From Acetobacter indonesiensis (lineage in GTDB: Bacteria > Pseudomonadota > Alphaproteobacteria > Acetobacterales > Acetobacteraceae), in contig NZ_BAMW01000011.1 in assembly GCF_000963945.1 (NCBI RefSeq), positions 1 to 64,000 on the forward strand: a stretch of 64,000 nucleotides of DNA. The letters are read 5' to 3'. A model generated the notes under the pieces. The model searched no databases. It had not been told where the DNA came from and worked only from the letters and a program-made list of their open reading frames with translations. The translations under genes and the position numbers were made by a program. Shown in pieces: positions 8,561 to 18,020 of the stretch. The first letter of the stretch is position 1; every line of letters begins with the position of its first letter.

Positions 8561-8599
8561 GTCCCATTACTGTTTCCTCAAAGGAAACAGTAATGGGAC
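8561..8599. repeat. Perfect 18-bp inverted repeat with 3-nt loop
   Basis: The arm GTCCCATTACTGTTTCCT (8561-8578) is repeated exactly as its complement at 8582-8599, with CAA between. It lies 68 bases before the start of the old yellow enzyme gene. No T-run follows on either strand, so it is not a standard terminator. It could be an operator for a dimeric repressor, an mRNA hairpin or a mobile-element scar. Confidence 0.8.
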
Positions 8600-8667
8600 A
8601 TAAAGAGGAATTGTTCTCTCAATCGTGCAGATACACAGTGAGAATTCATATTCTAAAGAGGGCAACG

Positions 8668-9780
8668 ATGATCGATCTTTTTAAACCCTATTCGTTTGCA
8701 GGCCATCACCTAAAAAACCGCTTCGTCATGGCCCCGATGACCCGCGCTCGACGCCCGGACTACATCGCCGACGCCGAGACGGCGCTATACTACCGTCAGC
8801 GCGCGACGGCCGGCCTTATCGTAACCGAAGGCACTCCGGTCTCGCCAGAAGGTCAGGGCTACATCAACGTTCCTGGCATCTGGTCAGAGGCACAGGTCGC
8901 CGGTTGGAAACTGGTGACGGATGCAGTGCATGAAGAAGGTGGCACGATCTTTGCTCAGCTTTGGCATGTCGGTCGCATGTCGCACGTCTCTCTGCAACCA
9001 AATGGCAACGCCCCCGTCAGTTCGACCGCAACGCCCGCTCGGGATCCCAAAAGTCAGGCGTTCATCTATCTGGCAGATGGATCGACCGGCTTCGCCGAAC
9101 CGAGTGTACCGCGTCCATTGGGGACGGAGGAAGTCGCGCGCGTGGTGGCAGATGTCGCCAAAGCCGGCCGTAATGCTCAGGCTGCGGGTTTCGATGGCGT
9201 TGAACTGCATTCCGCAAATGGCTACATCTTCGAACAGTTCCTCAACCCGATTCTGAATACCCGGGACGATCGCTACGGCGGTGCGCTCGAAAATCGTGCT
9301 CGCATCGTCCTCGAAACTATTGACGCGCTCATCGCGGAGATTGGTGCATCACGCGTTGGTATCCGGCTGGCACCGTTCAACCGACAGTTCGACATGCCCG
9401 CCTATGACGACAATGGCGAAACCTATCTCTACCTCGCCCGTGAACTTTCGGCACGCGGCATCGCCTATGTCCATCTTAACGACAACTGGGCCGCCGGGCA
9501 TTCGGTCATCGGAGAGGACTTCCTGCGGCGCTTTCGGAACGCTTTCGACGGCACACTAATTCTAGCAGGCGCGATGACGCTCGACCGCGCGCAGAAACTC
9601 GCGGACGCCAACCTGATCGACCTGTCGGCATTCGGTCAGCCGTTTATCGCCAATCCCGACCTAGTCGCCCGCCTGCGCGAAGGTGCCCCACTCGCGACCC
9701 CGAACCGCGCAACCTATTATGGTGGCAGCGCAAAGGGCTACGTTGATTATCCGACACTGGCCGACGAAAAGCGCGCCTGA
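8668..9780 (+). CDS. Old yellow enzyme family alkene reductase (NemA-like)
   Basis: A 370-residue FMN-binding TIM barrel of the OYE family. It starts DLFKPYSFAGHHLKNRFVMA (FMN site with the MAPMTR motif), has FAQLWHVGRMSH, the substrate-binding HSAN in VELHSANGYIFEQFLNP, and DDRYGGALENRAR. Family members reduce electrophilic alkenes, quinones or nitro compounds with NAD(P)H. The start at 8668 is supported by AGAGGG upstream and by homology starting there; the 25 residues before it read through the inverted repeat region and are not conserved. It probably belongs to the same response as the upstream monooxygenase. Confidence 0.9.
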   Translation: MIDLFKPYSFAGHHLKNRFVMAPMTRARRPDYIADAETALYYRQRATAGLIVTEGTPVSPEGQGYINVPGIWSEAQVAGWKLVTDAVHEEGGTIFAQLWHVGRMSHVSLQPNGNAPVSSTATPARDPKSQAFIYLADGSTGFAEPSVPRPLGTEEVARVVADVAKAGRNAQAAGFDGVELHSANGYIFEQFLNPILNTRDDRYGGALENRARIVLETIDALIAEIGASRVGIRLAPFNRQFDMPAYDDNGETYLYLARELSARGIAYVHLNDNWAAGHSVIGEDFLRRFRNAFDGTLILAGAMTLDRAQKLADANLIDLSAFGQPFIANPDLVARLREGAPLATPNRATYYGGSAKGYVDYPTLADEKRA

Positions 9781-10055
9781 TTTATCGGGGCATTCCCTGC
9801 ATCGCATCCTATGAGGTGGTATAACCACGTTGCCCGCGGTCGTGCCGCCTACATAACCTTTCCAACCGATGGGAATATTTTTTAGCAGTTTCCTTCGTTG
9901 AGCGCGCAAACCATAACGCCACATCTACCTCCACATCGCCCAAAAATGGAGAAACAGTCTGCATAGACCTCAAAAAATACAAAACTCACACATGCCATCG
10001 TTAAATGACACCACAGTTCGAACACGGTTTTTAAAAATCGTTAATTATTCTATAC

Positions 10056-10538
10056 TTATTTAGATTGAACAGGCAATGAAGTTGTGTACTTTACCTGCTC
10101 AAGCGAAAAGCTGGATCGTATATTCGAAACACCTGGTATTTTTGTTAAAACATTCAACATAAATTTTTGATAGTGCATCAAATCCTTGATGACCACGCGC
10201 AATAAAAAATCGGCCTCCCCTGTCATAAGATAGCATTCCATAACTTCCCGTCGTATGGCTATGGCTTGAGTAAATTGATCTAACGTCTCCTTGTCTTGGC
10301 GCTGAAGTGTCACGTTAATGAACACATTGACGGCCAGATCCAATTTAATTGGATCGACCAGCATGACCGCACCTTTAATGATGCCTTTTTCCCGCATCTC
10401 AGCGACACGCCGCCAGCAAGGTGAAGGAGACAAGCCGACACGCTCCGCCAGTTCGGTATTCGTGATTTCTGCGTTTTCCTGCAAGATTTCCAGAATTCTG
10501 AGGCTGGCATTATCGAGCGCTATATTGTTATCGGACAA
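10056..10538 (-). CDS. Lrp/AsnC family transcriptional regulator
   Basis: A regulator of about 160 residues. The N-terminal HTH is LDNASLRILEILQENAEITN followed by TELAERVGLSPSPCWRRVAE; the C-terminal RAM/AsnC ligand domain covers about residues 70-150 (MTGEADFLLRVVIKDL). Family members sense amino acids. The start is a TTG at 10538 with GGAGG 5-6 bases upstream; the frame extends upstream to 10622, but that stretch lies before the ribosome site and is not conserved. It is divergent from the EamA transporter at 10674, which suggests amino-acid-responsive control of the transporter-PhzF-RidA genes. Confidence 0.9.
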   Translation of the reverse strand: MSDNNIALDNASLRILEILQENAEITNTELAERVGLSPSPCWRRVAEMREKGIIKGAVMLVDPIKLDLAVNVFINVTLQRQDKETLDQFTQAIAIRREVMECYLMTGEADFLLRVVIKDLMHYQKFMLNVLTKIPGVSNIRSSFSLEQVKYTTSLPVQSK

Positions 10539-10673
10539 TTTTACCTCCGTGACGTTCTTGTGAGGAATTTTTTTCCGATAATAGACAAAACAGAGACAAA
10601 AAAGGAAATTCTTTTCGGGCAACCAGACATACTTTTTAGGTCATCATATTCACGCGAAAACTAAGGCCTGACC

Positions 10674-11693
10674 TTGTCCATAACACCCGATCTGAAACGC
10701 GATGCTCCCCCAGCCCTGACCATCATGTGGCTTTGCGTCATGGTTGTTTTATGGGGCGTGAGTTGGCCAGCCACCAAACTGGCATTGAATAGTGTTCCCC
10801 CTTTGTGGCTGGCTGCTATCCGGTTCGGCAGCGCGTCTATCTGCCTGTTCATGTTTGTCGCATGGAGAGGGAAACTCAAGCTCCCTGCTCGTGCCGACCT
10901 CCCGGTTGTAATCAGCATGGGCGTTCTACAGATGATGGCATTCACCGGACTGGGAATGGTCGCAATGACGTATACTGACACCAGCCATGCTGTTCTTCTT
11001 GCCTACACAACCCCTTTATGGGGCGTATTGGGAGCATGGCTGTTACTCAAAGAGGTGCCATCCCGCCTGCAAGTCATTGCGGTTGCCATTGGACTGGCTG
11101 GCATCGCCCTGATCTGCTCACCATTTGAAATGAACTGGAGAGCACCAGGTGTATTCATGGGGTGCGCTTTCCTTATTGGAGGAGCCATCGCCTGGTCTGT
11201 GACTATCCTGCATATCCGTCATCATAAATGGCACGACAGCCCTTTGTCTCTTGCTCCATGGCAGATGGCGCTCGCCACAGTGCCCCTTGCTGCGTGTGCA
11301 TTCTATGTGGAAGGCAAACCACGTTTTTTATTAGCTGACGTGAGACTTCTGTCGCTCCTGATTTTTATAGGACCAGTTGCAACATCAGCCTGTTTTGTCA
11401 TTTCTGCGGAGCATGGCCGTCGGATAACGACGTTCGCTATGTCAAACCTCACTTTGGGAGTACCACTGCTTGGGATCGCAGCATCGTGTCTTTTTCTTGG
11501 AAGCCACCTAACGGGTGTCTTTCTGGCTGGCCTGATACTTGTTTGTTTTGGAGCTATTCTTGCGGCGCGTTCCAATGGCCTATCCTCGAAAGTTTCTCTC
11601 AAGGCACCAAAAGTCAGCGTCCCGCAGAAGATTGCTAACCTCCCGGAGAAGTGGCGCGATCTGATGTCAATCGAAAACACAGAAAACCGTTGA
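10674..11693 (+). CDS. EamA/DMT superfamily transporter
   Basis: A 339-residue inner-membrane protein with about ten hydrophobic helices in two EamA repeats (VVLWGVSWPATKLALNSVPP in the first; SAEHGRRITTFAMSNLTLGV and a following LGIAASCLFLG in the second). Members export amino acids, purines or other metabolites. The proposed start is TTG at 10674 with AAGG upstream; the next ATG (10725) falls inside the first helix. It is followed after 11 bases by the PhzF gene, so the two are probably co-transcribed under the divergent Lrp regulator. A polar tail of about 45 residues follows the last helix. Confidence 0.85.
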   Translation: MSITPDLKRDAPPALTIMWLCVMVVLWGVSWPATKLALNSVPPLWLAAIRFGSASICLFMFVAWRGKLKLPARADLPVVISMGVLQMMAFTGLGMVAMTYTDTSHAVLLAYTTPLWGVLGAWLLLKEVPSRLQVIAVAIGLAGIALICSPFEMNWRAPGVFMGCAFLIGGAIAWSVTILHIRHHKWHDSPLSLAPWQMALATVPLAACAFYVEGKPRFLLADVRLLSLLIFIGPVATSACFVISAEHGRRITTFAMSNLTLGVPLLGIAASCLFLGSHLTGVFLAGLILVCFGAILAARSNGLSSKVSLKAPKVSVPQKIANLPEKWRDLMSIENTENR

Positions 11694-11704
11694 AAGGAAA
11701 TACT

Positions 11705-12562
11705 ATGAGTCGCGATTTCAAAATTGTAGATGTTTTCAGCTCTACTCCGCTCAAGGGGAATCCTGTTGCTGTTGTACTAGATGCCGATGGACTGAACACA
11801 ACACAAATGCAAGCAATCGCTGGTTGGACAAACCTGTCGGAAACAACATTTCTGTTGCCCCCAACTCAGCCGGGCGCGACCTATAAGCTGCGTATCTTCA
11901 GCCCTCGCAACGAGCTGGACTTCGCTGGACACCCCACACTCGGGAGCGCATTTGCCGCGCTCGAGGCAAAACGCGTTTTTCCGACAGAGGGGAAAATCAT
12001 TCAGGAATGTGGTGTCGGCCTGGTTACCCTCCACGTGGAGGATACCCATCTTTCTCTCACGCTGCCTGAGCCAAAACTGAAAGCTGTTACTGAGGAAACC
12101 ATTTCAGAAATAGAAACCATTCTCGGGCATTCTGTGTCCAGAACCGCGTCTCCCGTGACTGTAAATACAGGGATTGTTTGGATTGTAGCCTATATCCCGG
12201 ATGCGAAAGACGTTTTGACTATCAAGCCAAATTTGGAACGCCTGACAGCTCTCTCTCATAAATTGAATGTCACTGGCGTGACAGTTTTCGGCGATAAGGA
12301 ACACTCGGGCGAGATTGAAGTTCGGACATTCGCGCCGGCATGTGGCATCGAAGAAGATCCTGTCTGCGGCAGCGGAAATGGTAGTGTTGCGGCTTTCCGC
12401 CAACATTATAAACTTCTGGAAAAACAGGTAACGACCTATATTGCCAGTCAGGGCCAAAAAGTTGGTCGCAACGGGAAGATAACCGTTAATTACAGCGAAG
12501 ACGGTCAAATTAGTATTGGTGGTTCGTGCATCACAACGGTGGACGGCAAATTAAACATTTAA
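11705..12562 (+). CDS. PhzF family isomerase
   Basis: A 285-residue PhzF/YddE-type protein with two diaminopimelate-epimerase-like halves. Signatures are VFSSTPLKGNPVAVVLDADG, NLSETTFLLPP with the catalytic Glu46, LDFAGHPTLGSAFAALE and EEDPVCGSGNGSVAAF. The real phenazine PhzF isomerises a dihydroxyanthranilate, but most homologues have unknown substrates, and no other phenazine genes are here. The start at 11705 has GAAAGGAAAT upstream. It sits between an EamA transporter and an exported RidA protein, suggesting work on a small amino acid or enamine. Confidence 0.9.
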   Translation: MSRDFKIVDVFSSTPLKGNPVAVVLDADGLNTTQMQAIAGWTNLSETTFLLPPTQPGATYKLRIFSPRNELDFAGHPTLGSAFAALEAKRVFPTEGKIIQECGVGLVTLHVEDTHLSLTLPEPKLKAVTEETISEIETILGHSVSRTASPVTVNTGIVWIVAYIPDAKDVLTIKPNLERLTALSHKLNVTGVTVFGDKEHSGEIEVRTFAPACGIEEDPVCGSGNGSVAAFRQHYKLLEKQVTTYIASQGQKVGRNGKITVNYSEDGQISIGGSCITTVDGKLNI

Positions 12563-12645
12563 TGTTAAAACTTATAATAATGCACGGTATGGGGTTAGTT
12601 GTTCAACATCATACCTTGCGTGATTTATATTCCTAACAATGAAAA

Positions 12646-13113
12646 ATGAAAGGTTTGCGTTATGTTTATAAAAGCAAAAGGTCTTTTTGTATCGCTTGGG
12701 CTTTTTTTCTGCCTGTTCTGGCACATGCAGAATCATCCACTCATTTTTATTCAGCGGAAGAAAAAGATGTACCTTTTTCCTCCGCTGTGCAGGTGGATAC
12801 TATTCTCTACCTTTCCGGTGTAATTGGCATCGATAAGAACGGGCACCTTCCTGACGGTTTTGGCGATCAGACAAGAAATGTTATGAATAATATTGCAGAA
12901 TTACTTCGTAAATCTGGAGCAGATTTTTCAGACGTTTTTAGGTGTAGTGTTGCTGTGACAGACGTCAAAAATATACCGGAGTTTAATCGGATTTACCTGT
13001 CACATTTTTCGCAAGGTCACTATCCAGTGCGTATGGTTTACGGTGTTTCTGCACTTGCTCTCGGTGCCTCAGTGGAAGTGCAGTGTGACGCACATCATAA
13101 TGTAAAGAAATAA
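12646..13113 (+). CDS. RidA family protein with signal peptide (periplasmic)
   Basis: A 155-residue protein. Residues 1-28 form a signal peptide (Lys/Arg-rich start, hydrophobic CIAWAFFLPVLAHA, likely cleavage before ESS). The rest is a RidA/YjgF/UK114 fold: VPFSSAVQVDTILYLSGVIG, DQTRNVMNNIAELLRKSGAD and YPVRMVYGVSALALGASVEV. The Arg (129) and Glu (144) that bind the imine substrate in RidA are both present. RidA hydrolyses reactive enamines/imines, normally in the cytosol; the export signal is unusual but occurs in some family members. It follows the PhzF gene by 83 bases. The ribosome site is weak. Confidence 0.85.
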   Translation: MKGLRYVYKSKRSFCIAWAFFLPVLAHAESSTHFYSAEEKDVPFSSAVQVDTILYLSGVIGIDKNGHLPDGFGDQTRNVMNNIAELLRKSGADFSDVFRCSVAVTDVKNIPEFNRIYLSHFSQGHYPVRMVYGVSALALGASVEVQCDAHHNVKK

Positions 13114-13145
13114 TAGAATATCCATCGGGTATGAGTGATCTTTCC

Positions 13146-13505
13146 TGAACCTGCCCCCTGAAATACCCTCTATTTGAAGAGAAGTCTGTCCACTGGAGAC
13201 AGACGATGAAGAAAGAGGTTTCAATTATCGAGAAGCGGCTCCTGATGGAGAGCGTGATGGACGTCTCGACGCTGAAGGAACTGCTGACAAAAAAACTCAT
13301 GACGCCCAGCTTGCGGCGAAATGCTGCGACCTGGGCGATTACAGAGCGGAGTTACACGGAACGCCGTGCGTGCCAGTTGGTCGGCATTGATCCGAAGACA
13401 TGGCACTATGCGTCGTACCGTCCGGACGATAAGGGAGCGCGTGCCCGGCTGCGGGATCTGGCGGAGAGCGGCGCCGGTTCGGGTGTGGAATTCAACGCAC
13501 AATAG
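13146..13505 (+). mobile_element. Degenerate IS3-family fragment
   Basis: An IS3-type left end beginning TGAACCTGCCCCCTGAAATA is followed at 13206-13505 by a 99-codon frame. The middle of that frame is the orfA tail and orfB start of an IS3-family element: MDVSTLKELLTKKL, then RRNAATWAITERSYTERRAC and RPDDKGARARLRDLAE. The N-terminal HTH of orfA is deleted, a two-base duplication (GA) near 13472 shifts the frame just before the usual RRRFG, and everything after about 13500 is lost. It cannot transpose by itself. Confidence 0.75.
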
Positions 13506-13650
13506 AATTTGATTTATGCGAAAATAATTTAAGAAATATTATTTTATTATATATATTTAATGAATACATACGGATTAATTTCCGTATATATTTTATATGT
13601 ATTTATATAAATAATTTATCATTTAGAAAATATTTTTTCTATTCTGCTCC
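13506..13650. other. Very AT-rich spacer of unknown origin
   Basis: About 145 bases with almost no G or C, very unlike its surroundings, between the IS3 fragment and the IS5-type element. It contains a small inverted repeat, ATACGGA (13568-13574) and TCCGTAT (13581-13587). I see no gene in it. Confidence 0.6.
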
Positions 13651-13655
13651 ATCCA

Positions 13656-14883
13656 GAGAGGGAGATGATCAATCGGTTTCTGTAAGATTATAAGTTAGCA
13701 CCTGGATGGTTCGAAAAACCTTCTGATTTTAGGTCTTTCTCTGTGATTCCCTCTCTTGTATGATGATTGGGAGGGGAGGGATGGCCCATGAGGCAGCCCG
13801 GTTTCTTTGATGTTGACGAGTGCCTTGCCCGATTAAGCGGGCTGGGGGATCAGCTTGAAGCGTTTTTCCAGACTGTGGGTTTTGAGTTGTTCCGTCTGGA
13901 GCTGCACAAGGCGCTGGCGTATGCGGATGGTAGCAAAGACGGCCATCCGCCCTTTGAGGCGGTTCTGATGTTCAAGATCCTGGTGATCCAGACGCTGAAC
14001 AATTTGTCTGATGAGCGAACAGAATACCTGATCAATAACCGGCTCTCCTTTATGCGTTTCCTTGGTCTGGGACTGTCGGACCGCATGCCTGATGCCAAAA
14101 CGGTCTGGCTGTGTCAAAAGCGTCTGACACAGGCGGGAGCAATTGATGTTTTGTTCAACCGCTTTGATGCGATCTTGCGGAATACCGGTTATCTGCCAAT
14201 GTCAGGCCAGATCCTGGAGGCTACACTGGTAGCGCCCCAAAGCAGCGCAATACCAACGCTGAAAAGACGGCTCTGCGGGAAGGACGGATCCTCTCAGGAC
14301 TGGCAGGACAAGCCGTCAATGCTATCCCACAAGGACCGTCATGTGCGCTGGATACTGAAGTTCACGAAAGCGAAGCGACAGGAGGACGAGAGTATACCCG
14401 CAACATATCTGGCCATCCTGTTCTTTGGCTACAAATCGCACATTTCCATCGATCGGAAATTCCTGCTGATCCGTAAATGGAAGGCGACCGATGCAGCAAC
14501 CAGCGATGGCGCGAGGGTCTGCTGGATAAAACCAATATGTCATCAACAGTTTGGGGGGATACGGCCCTATCGCTCAAAAGCCAATGAGGACTTCATGGAC
14601 AAGCATGGCTTTGTCTCGAAGGTTCACAGGAAGAAGCCGCTTCTCAAGCCTATGCCACGGCATATCCAGAGATCCAATGCCGGAAAATCCATTATCCTGT
14701 CGCGCGTCGAGCATGTCTTTGCTGATCAGAAATCACAGACGGGGCTGTTCGTCCGAACCGTAGGCATCGCTCGAGCCACCATGAGGATCGGGCTCGCCAA
14801 TATCGTCTATAATATGAGCCGCTTTCTCCTCCTGAAGCAGATTAAGGCCGCCACGTAGCAATCCAGAGCATGAGACCCTCTCT
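13656..14883 (+). mobile_element. IS5-family insertion sequence (inactive)
   Basis: The element is defined by the transposase gene at 13788-14858 and a right end reading CCAGAGCATGAGACCCTCTC (14863-14882), typical of IS5-group ends. The left end is less clear: GAGAGGGAGATGATC at about 13657 matches only the outer seven bases of the right end. No convincing target duplication is visible, so boundaries are approximate. Confidence 0.55.
13788..14858 (+). pseudogene. IS5-family transposase with compensated frameshifts
   Basis: A 356-codon frame starts MRQPGFFDVDECLARLSGLG and ends with the conserved SRVEHVFADQKSQTGLFVR. Two internal stretches are read in the wrong frame. Between about 14238 and 14300 the expected PKQRNTNAEKTALREGRI is present one frame over. 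Between about 14517 and 14565 the expected GLLDKTNMSSTVWGDTA is also one frame over, so the second catalytic Asp (GDTAY) is lost from the product. The first catalytic Asp position is Glu (GQILEATLV). The frame is open by compensation, but the enzyme must be dead. GAGGGGAGGGA precedes the ATG at 13788. Confidence 0.85.
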
Positions 14884-14948
14884 CTGCGCAAAACGCAGAG
14901 TGAAAATCAGATCCACGAACCAGCAATTAACACACCAAAAACCCAAAA

Positions 14949-15659
14949 TCAGTCAAAAGAGGAAACAATCAACGGTTCTTCGATCCCTCCAGCTGGAATA
15001 AGCTCGACTTGATGAAAGAGATGCTTAAGCTCTTCCAGATCTATCAGAGCAGGCTGGCGTCCTTTAATTAAAGGGGCGAGTGCACCCTTGATAACGGAAG
15101 CAGGATCATGCCGACCAAGACCATGCGCCATACCAAACAGAAAAATAGCACTTAACCGCTGACGCACTCTTCGCGCAGTTTCCTTTGCTCGGCGGGCTTC
15201 AATTTTCTTGATCGTCTCCAGAACCATCGGTGCTGTGATCTCGTCCAGATCGATATGCCCCAGATCGGGCCACGCAAGGCGTTCCAAACTGGTGCGTACG
15301 TCTTCCGCATGCCGCGGTGTCCAGCGCGCGGATTGGGCTTTCATCCACTCTTCGCCCACGTGCTGAAGTTGCTTATCTACACGCTTGGCCTCGGCCTGAC
15401 GCTGGCGTCGCGTCAGGGACGGATCACGACCGGCCCGGAGTTCGACGCGTGCTTGATCACGTGCCTCCCGGGCTGCCGCCAATGTCACCTCAGGATAAGT
15501 CCCAAAGGAGAGTAGTTTCTCCTTCCCGCCAAAACGATATTTCATGCGCCATAATCGGGATCCGCTAGACTGCACGAAAATGAACAGTCCGCCTGTATCC
15601 GAAAGCTTGTATGGTTTCTCGCGTGGCGTGAGGCGACGCAACTGAACATCTGTCAGCAT
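14949..15659 (-). pseudogene. Tyrosine-type integrase, 3'-truncated (DUF4102 N-terminal domain)
   Basis: About 236 residues of a P4/prophage-type integrase. The N-terminal DUF4102 domain is clear (LTDVQLRRLTPREKPYKLSD, then GGLFIFVQSSGSRLWRMKYR and SFGTYPEVTLAAARE), followed by the core-binding SAM-like domain to about residue 210. The catalytic domain with the R-H-R-Y residues is missing: the frame ends just beside the IS5-type right end, so the insertion probably removed it. The start is ATG 15659 with GGGGG upstream. It reads away from the adjacent tRNA-Ser gene, the usual place for such an integrase to have inserted. Confidence 0.85.
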
Positions 15660-15661
15660 CA

Positions 15662-15691
15662 ATACCCCCACCCTTGAAATGATACCCCCAC
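15662..15691. repeat. Two direct repeats ATACCCCCAC before the integrase gene
   Basis: ATACCCCCAC occurs at 15662-15671 and again at 15682-15691, a 20-bp period, between the integrase start and tRNA-Ser. The spacing is about two helical turns. They could be integrase arm sites or operator sites; the function is inferred from position alone. Confidence 0.55.
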
Positions 15692-15802
15692 AATGCTTGA
15701 GCTTGAAGGAACATCACGGAGCGTCATAAAGTGCACAAACAGCAGAAAACCGCCAGTGTTTATGCGAAATAAGCGCTATGGACTGTCATGGGATATATCA
15801 GA

Positions 15803-15892
15803 TGGCGGAGAGACAGGGATTCGAACCCTGGGTACTATTGCTAGCACAACGGTTTTCGAGACCGCCCCGTTCGACCGCTCCGGCATCTCTCC
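15803..15892 (-). tRNA. tRNA-Ser (anticodon CGA)
   Basis: On the minus strand the gene begins GGAGAGATGCCGGAGCGG, has the anticodon stem-loop with CTCGAAA (anticodon CGA, reading UCG), a long variable arm as in class II tRNAs, the T loop GGTTCGAATCC and the 3' acceptor CTCTCCG followed by an encoded CCA. It is 90 bases long including CCA. The integrase gene lies 144 bases beyond its 3' end, so its 3' part is the likely attachment site of the island to the left. Confidence 0.95.
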
Positions 15893-16107
15893 GTGGGGCA
15901 GGCTTATAATCGTGGTTGAAAATGCGTGCAAGCGGGCATGGCTGCATGTTTTTGTTGACGGACTGGGGGGCTAACCTTTAAAAGGCCGCACCACTCCACA
16001 TAGATGGGGGCATGCCGCCTGCGCGGCACAAGAACAAAAAGCGTCCAGACCCTTCGCCTGCATTCTGCCGCGAGAGGTTGAGAGATCGGAAAGAGAGACC
16101 GTTTATT

Positions 16108-16422
16108 ATGTTCGCAGTTATCCGCACTGGCGGCAAGCAGTATCGGGTTGAGCCCAACATGGTGCTCAAGGTTGAAAAGCTGGAAACAGAAGCTGGCGCA
16201 ACCATCACCTTTGATGAAGTTCTTGCTGTCGGTGGCGAAGGCACCACCACCATTGGCGCCCCTACAGTCGCTGGCGCAAAGGTGACGGCAACCGTCATCG
16301 CTCAGGACCGCCTCAAGAAGGTCATCATCTTCAAGAAGCGCCGCCGGCAGAACAGCCGCCGCAAGAATGGCCACCGTCAGCCGGTTACCGTTCTGCGCAT
16401 TCAAGAGATCAACGCCGCCTGA
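16108..16422 (+). CDS. rplU: 50S ribosomal protein L21
   Basis: A 104-residue ribosomal protein with the family start [16 protein letters not shown] and the C-terminal [18 protein letters not shown] that contacts 23S rRNA. Length is typical. The ATG at 16108 is chosen because homology starts there; AAGAGAGA lies upstream, and the frame before it is not conserved. It is followed after 48 bases by rpmA in the usual L21-L27 operon. It is the first clearly core gene to the right of the tRNA-Ser island boundary. Confidence 0.97.
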   Translation: MFAVIRTGGKQYRVEPNMVLKVEKLETEAGATITFDEVLAVGGEGTTTIGAPTVAGAKVTATVIAQDRLKKVIIFKKRRRQNSRRKNGHRQPVTVLRIQEINAA

Positions 16423-16470
16423 TTCCCCACACAGGGTTTCAAGAGCAGCAAGACCAGGAGGACTTAGGTC

Positions 16471-16740
16471 ATGGCACAAAAGAAAGCTGGCGGTTCATCC
16501 CGCAACGGGCGCGACAGCGCCGGACGCCGTCTTGGCGTTAAGAAATTTGGTGGCGAACAGGTTATCGCTGGTAACATCATTATCCGCCAGCGCGGCACAA
16601 AGATGAAGCCGGGCGCAAATGTTGGCGTTGGTCGTGACCACACCATTTTCGCACTGATTGATGGCAGCGTTCGCTTTGAACGTCGCGGTGAAGGCCGCGT
16701 GCACGTATCTGTTGATGCGCTGCCGGCTGCTGCTGAATAA
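16471..16740 (+). CDS. rpmA: 50S ribosomal protein L27
   Basis: An 89-residue protein starting [20 protein letters not shown], the N-terminal tail that reaches the peptidyl transferase centre. The remainder ([20 protein letters not shown], then [20 protein letters not shown]) is typical. There is no N-terminal extension of the kind cleaved in Firmicutes. AGGAGGA lies 8 bases before the start. Partner of rplU; a strong terminator follows 50 bases downstream. Confidence 0.97.
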   Translation: MAQKKAGGSSRNGRDSAGRRLGVKKFGGEQVIAGNIIIRQRGTKMKPGANVGVGRDHTIFALIDGSVRFERRGEGRVHVSVDALPAAAE

Positions 16741-16788
16741 GCATTAGCTTTTTACCCGCTGCGCGTTATACCCGTGGCCGGAATGGCG

Positions 16789-16821
16789 AAAGGGGCCGGT
16801 CCTCAGGATCGGCCCCTTTTC
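16789..16821 (+). terminator. Rho-independent terminator after rpmA
   Basis: Stem AAGGGGCCG with CGGCCCCTT, inner GTCC/GGAT pairs, then TTTT. It ends the rplU-rpmA transcript before obgE. Confidence 0.85.
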
Positions 16822-16836
16822 CTGTTTTGGCACTGA

Positions 16837-17868
<1,032 letters not shown>

Positions 17869-18020
17869 CAGCAGGACCGAGGGCCTACCCTCAGACTATA
17901 TCACTGCGGGTAAAAACAGGCTTTCTGCTAAGTTTTTGCCCGCAAGCGGATACTCCATTCTGGCAGGATATGCTTTAACGCTTCCGTAACGGCCTTCCCT
18001 GCCAGTAACGGATACCGCCA

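Noticed and set aside
9781..10055. Possible gene in the gap between the old yellow enzyme and lrp
   Set aside because: The only frame (9661-9924, minus strand) mostly overlaps the OYE gene and has no motif.
17880..17897. GAGGG-CCTA-CCCTC hairpin after obgE as a terminator
   Set aside because: The stem is only 5 bp and no T-run follows.
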